Shown in pieces: positions 10,658 to 22,628 of a DNA stretch of 64,000 nt. The notes under the pieces are model-generated. The model did not search any database and was not told the DNA's origin. It worked only from the letters and a program-made list of their open reading frames with translations. The position numbers and the translations under genes are program-made. The DNA lies in NCBI GenBank assembly GCA_029531795.1, contig JAPEIS010000011.1:62001-126000 (forward strand). Direction: 5' to 3'. The DNA is from Sclerotinia nivalis (Eukaryota > Ascomycota > Leotiomycetes > Helotiales > Sclerotiniaceae). The stretch's first letter is position 1; every line of letters begins with the position of its first letter.

Positions 10658-12126
10658 TCACAGAATCGCAACCCCGTTTGGCGGACTCGCTACTCCTCCT
10701 GGTACCTATCATTTGTTGACATTAGTATCAACATCGACTTCAATATCCGTCTCCAACACATCACTCAACAAAGAAAACACCGACACGCGAGCGCGCAAGT
10801 AGTGAAAGAGGCTGGTGGATGGCTCGTGAACTAACCTTCAAAGGAACACTGCTAAAAAAGAACGTCCACTTTTTGGCTCTTCTACACTCCTCCCCCAATC
10901 TTTCCAAGTCAAATAGCTCTCCAATTGGCATTCCCCACCCGGCTGTTACCAGATTGGTAAGTCAGTGATTTGTTTTTCAAGACAAGGTTTTTGAAGAAGC
11001 GAGGAATTGAAGCTGTGTTGGAAATGAAATATAAAATGGAGTTTTTGACACTGCAATAGATTCGGGTATCAGGGCGGGTCAAATTTATGGACAATTACAT
11101 ACCCAATAGCCATTCGTGCAACCAGTGTTGATTTTTCAGGTCGAAGGGAAGAGATTCTAAAGCAGGCTGGTCGCCGGCGGCGGCGGAAAATTCTTTCTCC
11201 CAAAGCCATTCAAGGACTTCCTGGCAGGCTTCGAGGCCTATGGTTGTCATTTGGGGAGCGGTGGCGAGGGCACTGGCATCAGAGGAGCTGAGTGCTTCAA
11301 CTGGAGGAAGCGGCAAAGGTGTCAGTCTTTTGACGGATGTAAATGCGGCCAAGGATCATTCTATTAAAGTATGAAAAGAACTCACAAGCACGGAGGTACC
11401 CAGTACGAATGAAGAGAATATCTCCAGGACGGAACGTGACATTTTGGGCTTCGGCCACTGCTTTGATCTCTGAAAGAGTTATTTTGGTCGTTGTCAGAGG
11501 AGAAAGGGTTCGACCTTGGGACTCGACCCAGTGAGCGTAGTCGAGGAGGACGCCGCGGCCCACTATGCCGCCGTTTTCTACCCAAACTGCAGGTAGCTGT
11601 TAGATATCTGAGCGGTGGCAGGGAAGAAACGGAGGATTATGGAATGATGCACTTACCGTTGATTCCGTTTCGGGTTGAGTTATGTATTTCTTCTTGCGTG
11701 CAACCATTGAAGTAAACTTTTTGATCTTGATATCCTATTCGAGTGTCCCATTAGTCGATTGTTAATTGCCCTAAATATTTTAAACGAACCAAAATGTCTA
11801 AATCCATCCCACTGACTACTACTCTGCGTATTCAACACTAGCACATCATCATTAACACTTCTTGGACTCCTATGTATAATCTTATGTTCAAACTGTACAC
11901 GCCCGAAGCAAGGGACTTTCGGTTTATCTAAAGCCCAGTCAGTGGAGATTCGGATGCCGTGTTTTATCTCCTTGGCGGCTTCAATGGTGTTTTCGGGGTT
12001 GAGCCGGTTGAGACATCCGAGCTGATCGGAGGGGCCGTAAAGACCCCATGCGTTGCCGCGAGGACCAGTGGATTGGAGCGGGAGTGAGGAGAATGATGGT
12101 GTTGGGGGTAAGGAAGAGGAGATCAT
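10658..12126 (-). CDS. Cyclase_2 family enzyme (kynurenine formamidase-like metal hydrolase)
   Basis: Six exons on the minus strand (11790-12126, 11657-11734, 11386-11586, 11103-11300, 10836-10942, 10658-10705) give 322 residues. Family landmarks follow in order: GCLNRLNPENT, the metal-site region SQWDGFRHFGYQ, NGINVWVENGGIVGRGVLLDY split by an intron, RPGDILFIRTGYLRAF, EVLEWLWEKEFSAAAGDQPALE, HEWLLAGWGMPIGELFDLE, and the final exon VPGGVASPPNGVAIL. For exon 4 I chose the acceptor CTTCCTCCAG at 11301-11302 because nearer AGs give stops, and a good branch site (CTGAC) precedes it. The family hydrolyses or cyclises small amide or lactone substrates with a bound metal; the substrate here is unknown. 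Its neighbours are a decayed NmrA-like gene, a Zn2Cys6 factor and an epoxide-hydrolase-like gene, suggesting a small catabolic locus. Confidence 0.9.
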
Positions 12127-12655
12127 TTTGGGTTGTGAGGCTTTGGATGGTTCTTGATACTATCTATTAATTTGAGATGTTGGAACATATATGATAGTCA
12201 TTCGATAAATACAGATATAGAGGCATGACGTGGGATCGATGACTGTGAACTAATGGGGTAAGTGGGGTCAGTGGGGGGTCAAAGAGGGGTAACGATGCGT
12301 GGTTTATTCACGTCTTTGAAAGGATGTTTTCTAAAGGTTCAATGTATCTCAGATTGTAATTTGTCTCCCACTTTTGTCGGATATGCTGACTCCTCAAATC
12401 GTGTTTTCCGCGTGGTTTCCGGCATCCCAGTACATGGAGCCTGGAAAAGGTCAATAAATGATTGGTCAATGGGTCTATTCAAACGTTCAGTTTACTTGCC
12501 AAACCATCGAGATAATTGTTGCTCAAGACATGATTCAAGTATCAAGTGTGCATGAAAGTGGTATTTGCTTGACGGTCATTTCAGGCGGGACCTTTCATCT
12601 TTCGACCCAGGTTATCGAAAGCTCAACAATCCGCTTCTTGTGAAATACCACCATT
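12127..12655. other. Short intergenic stretch 5' of the cyclase gene
   Basis: About 530 bp upstream of the cyclase ATG and beyond the 3' end of the NmrA-like relic. It should carry the cyclase promoter. Overlapping plus-strand ORFs at 12262-12643 have no recognisable features and no splice support. Confidence 0.4.
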
Positions 12656-13470
12656 TCCTCGAACGTTTGTGATGGAAAAATAAATAGTCGCTGGCTTCCA
12701 CCGACTTCTTTGAGCCACTCAAGTAGCTGCTCGGCCAGCCAATCCGCAGCTCCCACCTTTGGTCCTTTCTTCCTCCATATTACGCGTAGAAGAACAATGA
12801 CTCCGAACAGGATTTTTGCATTCTCGAGCTATTACACGGTTGGAGACCGAAAGACGTTCTTGCTGGCTAATCGGACCGGGCGGAGTCATCATTTTGACGT
12901 GATTGAGCAGCTTCTCGGGAGTGAGACCAACGACCGCCAGTGTTGCAATACCGTCTTCTGAAACCGATACAAAATGTTCATTGGTGTATATCAAAATGAC
13001 TTTACCCATCTAATCCCATCATTTGTAACCATTGTTCACGGATACTGGAGGAGAAAGGAGCTGCACGGATGAAGCTAGATGAAAATATCGTGGTGATAAT
13101 AGCGTCTTCCACCTTCTGTCAACTGCCACACACGACTTCGAAATTGATGTTAATCTGGACGTTGTAAGAGGAAAAGAGGACAATGTATTTACTCCCGCTT
13201 CCTTTACAATAGAAAAGAGCTTCTCGAGAGAAGTTGATGGTTTGGTATAGAGAGATACGCTCGATTCTGTGGAAAACGGTTGTTGATAAGATGGATCAAC
13301 TAAACCGCCCCTGTTTTAACAACCTCGGCTTTAAAGGAAAATCCACTTTGAAAATGTCTCTCGTTGATGCCCGTGTTGCTGGAGGGGTTGGGCGTGTGGG
13401 AAGTTGTATGAGTATTGAAATCCCAAGCCCACCAGTAACAACGACGAGGACTTTTTGGCTCCCATTCGGA
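12656..13470 (-). pseudogene. Decayed NmrA-like NAD(P)-binding protein gene
   Basis: Three frames of the minus strand together spell an NmrA-like protein. The Rossmann start KVLVVVTGGLG lies near 13450. Near 13190 comes KEAG followed, one base out of frame, by SKYIVLFSSYN. Then VEDAIITTIFSSSFIRAAPFSSSIREQWLQ runs at about 13030-13115, and after another one-base break at about 13008 comes KVILIYTNEHFVSVSEDGIATLAVVGLT, which matches the family's typical segment before the C-terminal helices. Further shifts occur around 12780-12830 before EWLKEVGG. NmrA-like proteins are atypical short-chain dehydrogenases acting as redox sensors or isoflavone-reductase-like enzymes. Several frameshifts plus stops make an intact product impossible under any GT-AG model I could draw. 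The relic sits between the cyclase and the Zn2Cys6 gene and was probably once part of that locus. Confidence 0.6.
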
Positions 13471-13831
13471 TTCTTTTGCTTATAGCATTAGTGCTAGGAT
13501 AGGCTTGGAATAGAAAGAATCGTCACACACCGAAGAGCGACTAGCTACTAATACTTCATAATATTTACAGATTGTTTTTGCCATCCGAAGACCATTGGGC
13601 TTTTCAACCAACGTGAGCGAGTATTTGCGACAATCAAATTCGGAATAAGGATGGAGGAACGAAAGCAGATCAAAACACTGATTGGATCAATGGAATGGTT
13701 GTCTCGGATATCCAAACTTCCGAGCTCCAGCGGATACGGAAGTTTCATTGTCCCGGATGCAGCACTCTACCCAACAACCACCTCATTGTCCCATGATTTA
13801 TCTCTAATTTTCTTTTCTTCCTATTTAGAAT

Positions 13832-13852
13832 AATATATATATATATATATAT
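13832..13852. repeat. (TA)n microsatellite just 5' of a start codon
   Basis: About ten TA units end ten bases before the ATG of the Zn2Cys6 gene. The tract is therefore within its 5' leader or core promoter. Length changes could alter initiation or transcription, but this is an inference. Confidence 0.85.
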
Positions 13853-13862
13853 CATCCCAAGA

Positions 13863-15966
13863 ATGACAGAATCTACGGAAACGGAACGAACAGGTCCCTA
13901 CGGACGAGCTTGTCTCAGCTGTGCCCGTGCCAAAACTAAGTGTAACTTTGGTGGTGATCATAGAATTTGTGAGAGGTATCTCCACCATAACACATACCAC
14001 TTCCTCTTTGTCCGTAGACTAATTTATCTAGATGTGCTCGGCTCAAAAGAGCGTGTGTTCCGGCTCCCGTGAAGCGGAGACAAAAGCCACGAATAACTGC
14101 AGAACGACTTGAACAAAGATTAGATGGGCTCGTATCTCTACTAAGGACCATTTCACCAAATAACCCTACGGTTGAGAATGCCCTGAATGATATCACAATT
14201 CGAACTTCTGGCAATAATGCATCAGCCTTCAGCCCTACTACCGTGAATACACCGGTGGGAGACTCAGATGAGGCCGCATCTATTGGCCAGGGTGCGGCTC
14301 ATTTTCCTCCAACCCCAGCTTCAATCATAACGGCGCCATATCCATATACGCTACCAGTGGGCGCGGAACCAACAATAGAAGAAGCAGAAAGATATTTTCA
14401 ATCCTTCTGTACTAGGAATCTTCCTCACTTTCCATTCATACGGTTTCGAGATGGCATGACTGCCTATCAGCTACGTCAAGAACGCCCGTTCTTTTGGTTA
14501 TGCATCATGACAATGTCATCAACTGTAATTGACCGACAAATCACACTTGGCAAAGTGATTCGAGAAATTGCAGCCCGTGAGCTTGTTGTCGAGGGGAAAA
14601 GGAATTTAGACCTCTTGCTAGGCTTGGTTTGTTTTGTCGGGTGGTAAGCTCTTTTAGTTTCAATGCTGGATTCAGGTTACTTACTGTAGTTCTAGGGGAC
14701 AGTATCAGATACGCACAGCACCATTCATGACTTTATTCTCTAATATCATTGTCACACTTGTACTTGATTTGGAACTCCACAAGCCCACTACCGAAGAAGC
14801 ATCTCACATCCTAGGGGTGGAACATGAAACTCGTCATCATGAAATGATGGAGGTACCAGTGAATCGGACCATGGAACACCGTCGTTTAGTTATAGCTTGT
14901 TATTACCTAACTTCAACGTACGTGTATAACTTTACTTACTCTGCATGGTAGGATCATCGTGGTCGATGCTAATATTGAAGTTTTTAGTCTATCAACCTTC
15001 CACAAGAAATTGGAGAGCGTAGTCTGGTGTCCCTATCTAGATAAATGCCTATCAACAATAGCAGAAAGTAAAGATCCATCTGATGAGCTTTTAGTCAACC
15101 AGGTTCGACTCCAACACGTTGTGCGTAAGACAATTGAAGCGTATATACACCTCATTCGCGATGGTACGCCAAGCAAACCTGATACTTCCAATCTTATCAT
15201 GCTCTATATCCAAACTCTCAGATCACAATTGGCGGAGGTCAAAAACCAGATACCGTCACATTTGACTTGCAACAGTACGTAAGCTTTTATGGTAAAGAGT
15301 ACACTTCTAGAACTATTTAATAACAATCTTACAGGGGCGTTAAATCTTCAAATCTTCGGCACAGAAGTGATGATTGACGAACTTGCCATCCATCTTCCTA
15401 ACTCCTCAGAATCTACATCCTTAGATTCCTCACTTTCTCGAATAGAATCTCTCCATCGCTGTCTTAACTCCATAAAATCTTGGTTTGACGTTCTACTCAA
15501 CTCGTCAGCTTCATATTACATAGGATTACCACTTCCAATATGGAAACAGTTCGGCGGCGTTTTCTTCCCTTTGTACCGTCTTACGGTATTGAAAGATCCC
15601 GCTTGGGATACCAATATGGTCAGGAAGACTTGTTCACCAGGGCGCATCTTAGATTTGTTAGGTCAAAACTTGAGAGACGCCGAAGTCGAAGCTGCATGGG
15701 AAAAGAATAATAGCGATGTTGAAAGCATTTTCACGTGTTCGGAAAAAGTCATGAAGATGATGAAAGCATGGGTTGATCGTCTACCGGGATTCAATGCACC
15801 AAATGCCAATATTTCTAATCCTATCGATAACTTTCAAGACAAGCAACTACAGCCAATGCCGGAGACAGACCAAATGGCCTGTATGTCAGCTTTTATGCCA
15901 TTGGAGATGGAAGATGTTTGGTCACAAGATTTTATGGGATTGTGGGATATATATTCCAACTCTTGA
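13863..15966 (+). CDS. Zn2Cys6 binuclear-cluster transcription factor
   Basis: Five exons (13863-13975, 14032-14643, 14696-14917, 14988-15274, 15335-15966) give 621 residues. The zinc cluster is Cys17, Cys20, Cys27, Cys36, Cys39 and Cys46, with an eight-residue loop between the third and fourth Cys; intron 1 cuts it at Arg38. A short linker and coiled-coil-like stretch (AERLEQRLDGLVSLLRTI) follow. The middle holds the fungal-specific regulatory region (AERYFQSFCTRNLPHFPFI, GQYQIRTAPFMTLFSNIIV, STLSTFHKKLESVVW). For exon 4 I used the acceptor TTTTTAG at 14981-14987, preceded by a GCTAAT branch site, which restores the STLS block seen in relatives. The C-terminus is acidic. It probably regulates nearby enzyme genes; that is an inference from position only. 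Confidence 0.88.
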
Positions 15967-16365
15967 TGATATTTCTCATCGATAATATGTGGGATTTGGA
16001 ATACATAATATACATTTTTGGTGAAGTAAGAACGCACAGGTACTGATATTGATAATCAACTCCATTATACTTTACATAATTTGCATCCTACTGACACTCA
16101 CTTAAACGATCTATATCATGCTGACATTATTTCTGATATGGGAATGCATGATTATCCCCACATATACATGAATCCTTCGGAGAGCCCGAACTACGATGGC
16201 TCCACTCGGGTTTTCTAGGTGACACGAACCCCGCGTCCACCCACAATCATACAATAGTTGATGTCATATTAGAGCTATACAAGAGAATGTAGAGCTCTAG
16301 CTTCGCCCAAGCTCTAAAAATTTCAATCCAATCAATTACTTCTTGGGGGCTCTATTTCCGAGCAG

Positions 16366-16400
16366 CATTATATAAAAGTCCGTATAAACGCGAGTCCGAT
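16366..16400 (+). promoter_or_regulatory. TATA-like element upstream of the epoxide-hydrolase-like gene
   Basis: The sequence ATTATATAAAAG lies about 140 bases upstream of the start codon and is followed by a region that could hold the transcription start. It is the only strong TATA box between the Zn2Cys6 stop and this gene. Function is inferred. Confidence 0.4.
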
Positions 16401-16515
16401 ATGATAACATTGTCCGGTATAGTGGGGTTCTAGTGTACGTATATATTCATTAGCATCTCAATTAAATTCAACATCACCATAACTTCCCTCGATAACTTTG
16501 AACTCTATCAACAAA

Positions 16516-17742
16516 ATGGCTTCTCCAATCTTCCCAACAAAAACCCATACCACAACCCGCCCCTTCACCTACTCATACATCCACATCGAACCCTCGACCC
16601 CCTCAAAGCCCTACATCCTCTTCTTCCATGGCTTTCCCTCCTCCTCCCACGACTGGCGCCATCAAATCGCCTATCTCTCTTCAAAAGGCTACGGAATAAT
16701 CGCCCCCGACCTTCTCGGATTCGGTGGCACCTCCAAGCCCCTCTCCATCGAATCCTACAAATTCAAAGACATGGCCTCCGATTTGCATGAAATCCTCTCT
16801 TTACACTCCATTTCTGCATCTCACAAAGTGCTAGGTGTAGGGCATGATTGGGGAAGTTCTATGCTCTCACGAATGGTCAATTATTATCCGGAATTGTTTG
16901 AGAAATTAGTGTTTTTAGACATAGGATATCAGGCACCCGGTGGACCGGGATTTAATTCCGATATGGTGAAAATGATTAATGCGCAAATTAAAGAGGCGGC
17001 TGGATATGAACTTTTTGGATATTTTTTGTTCATGGATGAGGAGGGTAGTGCGGAGTTGATGGATAATAATGTACGGTTTCTTGGTTGTCCGGTTGGGATG
17101 AAGATAAGATGCTAATATTACATTGATATAGCCCGAGTCCGTCATGTCATTGTTTTACAGCCTAGACAGCGACCTGGGGAAAGATAACTTAGGAGCCACA
17201 GGTGCGTTTCGTAAATGGCTTGAAGGGAGTATGATAGCTCCTTACCCGAATTTTGTTACGGACGAGGTTAGTAATTATCTCCAAAAATCATGATATGAGG
17301 ATTAAAGACATATGTACATCTGCTGACAGGCTATCTTAAAATTAGGACGTAGCAAGTTTTAAAGCCTTATTCTCACCCCAGAATGGAGGATTTGGTGCTG
17401 CGAAAAATTGGTACACAGCACAACTACATGGCATCAATGAAGCCAATGACAAAGGTAGTCTACCCTTCTCCTCATTTCCTCCTCCAGCCCTCAATACATT
17501 CCTAATCCTACAGCCACAACTAACCACCTCCTCCAGCCATCCCCAAAGAAAAAGCCATTCTCCACCAACCAACCCTCCTCATAACATCTACCAATTACGC
17601 TAGCTTAAGCGCGAATTTTGCCTCGCAAATGAAACCTTATGTATCGAATTTGAGGGTTGAGAATTGGGAAGCTGGTCATTGGATTCAACTTCAGAAGAGT
17701 GAGGAGACGAATGCGTTGTTGGGGGAGTTTTTTGAGGGTTGA
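16516..17742 (+). CDS. Epoxide-hydrolase-like alpha/beta hydrolase
   Basis: Four exons (16516-17070, 17132-17266, 17346-17454, 17537-17742) give 334 residues. The oxyanion motif HGFP is at 38-41. The nucleophile elbow GHDWGS has Asp111, the sign of epoxide hydrolases and haloalkane dehalogenases rather than serine esterases. The catalytic His is His314 in EAGHW near the C-terminus. The cap region spans about 150-245. Intron 3 uses an unusual donor (GTAGTC) and is 82 bp; the acceptor CTCCTCCAG restores the frame into IPKEKAILHQPTLLITS. I start at the ATG in ACAAAATGGCT because an upstream in-frame codon is only TTG. It likely opens an epoxide with water in the cytosol; the substrate is unknown. 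It lies 550 bp downstream of the Zn2Cys6 regulator on the same strand. Confidence 0.88.
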
Positions 17743-18699
17743 TGGGTAGGGGAATAGGTGGGTGGGATGGGGTTGGTGTTTGAATAGATAGGGCTGCGTG
17801 GAACGATTCAGGTCTAATATGGTTAAATAGAGCAAGGTCGATCAAGGGGGCGAGCAAAGTGGGTAAGGCAAGCTATAGGAAGCTTGAATAGAAACTCGGA
17901 TGATATTCTCCCTGATATCATCTGTTCTATTGACTCTTCCAATAACCCTCCTTCGGTTCATTTCGCGCAAAGTAAAAAGTCCCTGTGACGAACATCCTAT
18001 CCCATCACATCTCATCTCATCACTATAACCCAAAACATCACATTAAAATAACCAAATCACAAACAAGTCAAAGCATATTTTCTTTCTTGCTTTCTTCCAT
18101 TCCCTTCTTCCATTCCTTTCTCCATTTCATTATACAAGAAATCTAAATAAAACTAAAGCTAAAGCTAACACTACCCAGTGATGTTGCTAAAACTGATACT
18201 ATACGGGTATTGATTGATCCGCTTGCTTGCTCGCTCTAGATGCTACACACATTATTAAAAATAGGGGATACACCATTTGCATGTATATGCAACGGAGTAT
18301 GGTTAATGTTGTTAATGATATATATAGGTTGGTAGAGGCTAGTATTAATCCCCTAGTCGAAGTATTTGTGTCTCATTGTATCAAGTGGTATGCGGCTCTG
18401 GTTTCGGCCGTGGGCGGGAGTGTTGCGATTTTGGGTATGTCGTCGAGTTTTTCTTTTTTCGAGATTTGAGGGTTTCAAGTTCTGTTGGATATTCGGGCTG
18501 GATATATATATATCTTTTCTCGGGATTAAGTCTTTGATTGAGCAGACCATATAAATCCTGGGTATAATGTCGAGATGACCTTATTTCGAGATGAGACACG
18601 ACCCGTTCTCGTGGCTGCTTCTAACCCGTAACTCGTCCCCATACATATTAAACTGCCTCGTTTGTTCCTGTTCCCTCCGTTTCCTACTTCAAGCATCCT
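17743..18699. other. Intergenic stretch between convergent genes
   Basis: About 950 bp of 3' flank shared by the epoxide-hydrolase-like gene and the minus-strand glycoprotein gene. Overlapping short ORFs on both strands at 18227-18600 mirror each other and have no protein-like features. A run of TA repeats sits near 18505. Confidence 0.5.
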
Positions 18700-20235
18700 T
18701 CAAGGATGGTAATATGTCTCATGCCGTACTTCATCCGCATCTGCTTTCCCATCTCTCATTGCCGTCTTCTTAAATAACTCCTGCAGCGGACTCAACGGTA
18801 ACGGCCATTCCACTTCTCCTTCTTCGTCCTCATACTCATCTTCCTCCATTCCCCCTCTTTCTTTTCCTTCTGGTAACACTATTTGCGGTAGACTCATCGT
18901 TCCGATATCCGTTTCCCCTTCCCCATTCCAATCTTTGCCTTCACCTAACCCCTCATATGCCGGCGAATACAAAAGCGAAACAGGACTCGCCTCCCTGTTC
19001 ATTTTTCTCCTTATACTTTTCCCAATTGGCGTTAACAATTCACTTCCCACAGGTTCCCTAGCCGGCAATTCCACCGGTGCCATGACTTCTTTTCCCTGTA
19101 ATTCACTCATCTCCATACTATCCCCATGCAACTGAGCCTTTGCCCCAGTTCCTAAATATCCATCGCCATAACTATTGTGACTACTTGTACTCGCCGGGCT
19201 ATAGAGATCATCCAATTTTTTGTAAGGTTCGATATCAATCGGGACATGCCGTTGACGAAGTTGATATTGTTCTAAGAGGACTTCGTGATGTTGCCTGCGG
19301 CGGGTGAAGAATATTACTATGAAGACGGTGGACATACCGAGGAGGGAACCGATTATGGGGCCGATCATCCAGGTTTTGTTCAGAGGAGACGTGGAAGAAG
19401 ATGACGTTAATGGAACGGTGGAGTTAGAATTAGATATACTGCTGGTTTCGGAGTTCATGGTTGCGGTAGGGGTCGATATTGATGCGGAATTTGAGGCTGG
19501 TGTCGAGGATATGGAGCTGGTGAAGGTCGTTGGTCGCGAGGATGCTTTCATGGCGGATATTGATGCTATGTTCAGAGTTAGCTTGATGAATTTATCAAAA
19601 GTACTCAGAATTAACTGAAGAGTATGCATATACCTTCAGATAGGGCACTGAAATAAGCACTAGCCCAAGTAGCTGTACTCAAAATCGTCGTCCAATCTCC
19701 CGAATCACTATTCGAACTCCCAATCCAACTACTCGCAGGTGTCACCGAACTAATTGATCCCGTCTTAGTTGAAGAACCCGTCTTAGTTGAAGAACCCGTC
19801 TTTCTTGCCGTCTGTGAAGAACTCGTCGAAGAGCCAGATCTAACTATTCGTGAATATAAAGATGTTAGGTTCGAAACCTGTAATGCGTACTGTTGTACCT
19901 CCCCTCCTCCAGGCGTATTAAGGCATTTATTCAATTGCGTGGAAATTAGTGATATTATTTCTTGTTGTTCGGTGTCGACTTCCGTATTTTCGATTGAATA
20001 GGTCAGCACACAAGTTTGACAGGATCCACAGTTGGTAATGAATGTTGAATTTTCTGCGCAGGAAGTCGTGCTGTTGAAGGCCAATGCTTCAATTCTGCAT
20101 GTTGCTTTGATGAATATTAGTTCTCATTGCTCCAATTTTGTCTCGATACCTGCACAATCTATGTTGTAAATCGTAAAGCAAACTTACGGCAGTTGGGAGA
20201 ACAATATGACGAGGGCAATAACATCATAGATTGTC
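18700..20235 (-). CDS. Ser/Thr-rich single-pass membrane glycoprotein (5' end unresolved)
   Basis: Two confident exons on the minus strand, 19634-20094 and 18700-19565, join across a GTATAT..ATAG intron. The extracellular part has Asn-glycosylation sequons, a four-Cys pattern (SCAEN, NCGSCQTC) and a Ser/Thr-rich stalk. The stalk contains a repeat of TGSSTK. One membrane helix (GPIIGSLLGMSTVFIVIFF) is followed by RRRQHH and a roughly 190-residue cytosolic tail with acidic DEYEDEEGE near the end. Upstream, a third exon ending at 20188 (donor GTAAGT, branch ACTAATA, acceptor CATGCAG) codes in frame for VIALVILFSQLPIEALAFNS, an excellent signal peptide. That frame has no ATG before 20235, so another 5' exon or a sequence change is needed. 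The layout resembles fungal wall-sensor or Mid2-like proteins; function is unknown. Confidence 0.7.
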
Positions 20236-22628
20236 TTGCTACCAGAGCCGCGGTGATGAATCGAGGAAGATGCATTCTTCCCTTCGCTCCAATTCCAAAA
20301 CCCAAAATCCGGATAAAGAGACGAAAACCAAAATCAGAAACGGTACAAGCCCAATGTCTTACGATACACTTTGTCTTGAGGATGCATCTTAATTACTGGT
20401 TAAGCTGGAAAATAGTAGCTTACTCGCAGGAATAGGTAACGAGAGAGAAAGGTTTGTGGAGTTGAAGGACATCAAGACTTAGATGGAAGAACTACCACCA
20501 GCCTCAGTTTCCGAGAAAAAAGATACATTATACAAGCATACTTACTTTGCACATTAATCAGATGAAGTGTGTGTTATGCGTTTCTTCTTTTGACAATCAA
20601 GCATGGGGGTAGGCCAACCTTTGAATATGTATGTACCAGGGGGTCCCGAAACGATCTCGCAAAAGATGCTCAGAAGAATGACAGGAATGGTAAAGTGTGA
20701 TGTACCTTGAAGATATCCTGACAGGCAATCTGCCCCGAAGGTCTGGGCGAACATGAGGGCGCATTTATCATGTTCTAGGAATGGGTGGTTACTATTACCC
20801 CCCCTGGTATTGATCCTTTGAAAGATGGTAAAATACCGAAAATTTGTAAGTTGCACAGAAATGTTGTGCGTAGAAACTGGGGGGTTAACCACTTCGCCGG
20901 CTCACAGGGATAAAAAGTATACAAGTAGGGTTCATACCTTGTAGATATCCAAACGAGGTCCCGATCAATTGGGGGTTTTTGGTTGGATAAAGCCAAACCC
21001 TTGTTCAACTCGCTACTCCAACAAAAAGGCATGATCAATACCGGGGGCATCAAACAAGCATAGTCAGCCCCCAGGTCGTAAACCAGCTTATCGAGGCTTG
21101 AATGAACGACGCCTTTTCAGCTTTGCTTCTCGAAGCCATTGGCACGACTTGGCAAGGAAATGTGGTACTCCAGGTACGAATGTCTGTTCAAGGAAGAGGG
21201 AATACCAATTTCATCGTATGCGGTCCAATTCTGTACGAGGAACTGTGTTACGGAAGGGAATTAAGAACTAGGGCTTAGGAGAAATTGTTTGGAAGGGCAA
21301 TGGTTTCGGCATTAGCGTTGAATTAGAGCTCAAGCACATGGATTATTTCGCCTGTATCCCTGGCACTTGAAATTGCGTAAGAAAGAGGAAGTAGTGGATG
21401 TCGGACCAATCGTTCATCTCTCTACCTTTTCATGCGTTCCTTGGACTGAACCTGGATCAGATTAATAAGGAAATTTGAGATTAAATTTCATGTAAAAAGA
21501 CCTGAAATTTGATCGTGGTATTGTGTCGACATTCCATTTTTGTATGTCCTGGGAGCTATAGTAAAGAAGCTTAAGTAAAGCTTTCGCCTTAGAGCTCTTC
21601 CCGGTCCTGTTATTCTCTTTCTGCCAAAATTCCCATCCATCCGATCTAATTCGGTGTCCTCGGTATTTGCGAATATCTTCCTTCTTAATGCAGTCATCCC
21701 AATCCCCACAACGCCGTATGATATTGAAAGCCTACCCAACGCTCAGATGGAAAAATGGAGACGAATTGCTTTTGCAATGATCTAGTGACGTTCGCCATCA
21801 CTACTACTCACACTTATGCAAGCTTCAAAGAAATATGTTATCGTACGAGGTTACACCAAAGCACAGGCTGCCATATTCTCATCATGCTGATTCGTCAATG
21901 TTATCTAATGTTAAGTCTTCCAGTTTGAGCAGAGGTTATGCCCTGTTCGAACTTCTATGCAATAGATAAACAATCTCAATAATCGGTTGCTCCCGCAATT
22001 ATCGTGAAGCTTTAAGGTGCAATGATAATTGCGAAAAGGCTCGACATCACACGAGGAGTCTTGGCCGGTATGACACATTAGTAGGGTATATGGATATTGT
22101 TCGTGTCTTGTCTAACTCCTTCAAATTTCCAGATATTGTGAAAGAGGTAGGACGAGATACATACATCCCGATAGCACGCTGCGAGAGGGAATAGGATACG
22201 AACTGATCAGACTACATTGTATAAATTTCGAATAGTAGAACTAATGGGGATTAACAATGGGTATGTAAAAAAATTAATGAGAAACGATTGATTATTCTAG
22301 AAGGGAAGGCGAAGCCTTTTTCTTATATTTAACTACAAAGGATCATGTAACCTAATGCCTATGAACTAGCTACGTATGTGGCCCAAATAATCCAACTTTC
22401 TCACAATATGAGTAGTGACCTTGATATGTTGGGGTTGCACCACTTCGCAGCTTTCTTTCAGCCCCTTCCTCGCACGTTGATATCCTGTCTTTCCTTTTCG
22501 AATTTGGGCATATATTCTATCCTTAGATTTCGATTGATCCCCGAATATCTTGAGCAATGGAAAGATGAGATGTGACTGTAGCTGAAATTATGTGTATATA
22601 AATTCGAGAGCATATAAGCTACACAAAA
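20236..22628. other. Intergenic stretch, nothing recognised
   Basis: About 2.4 kb with no gene I can support. Two overlapping minus ORFs at 20554-20892 and 20775-21053 are open but have no domain or usable splice signals. It should contain the 5' region of the glycoprotein gene on its left side and the 3' flank of the MFS permease gene on its right. Confidence 0.5.

Noticed and set aside
11297..11352. Unspliced frame or acceptor AATAG at about 11361 for cyclase exon 4
   Set aside because: That acceptor gives an immediate stop. The acceptor at 11301-11302 restores the family sequence and has a better branch site and pyrimidine tract.
14950..14987. Acceptor GGTAG at about 14951 for the Zn2Cys6 gene
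   Set aside because: It stays open but inserts residues not seen in relatives. The later acceptor TTTTTAG restores the STLSTFHKKLE block and follows a good branch site.
20554..21053. Two overlapping minus ORFs of about 100 codons
   Set aside because: No recognisable family and no conserved-looking splice sites; frames overlap each other.
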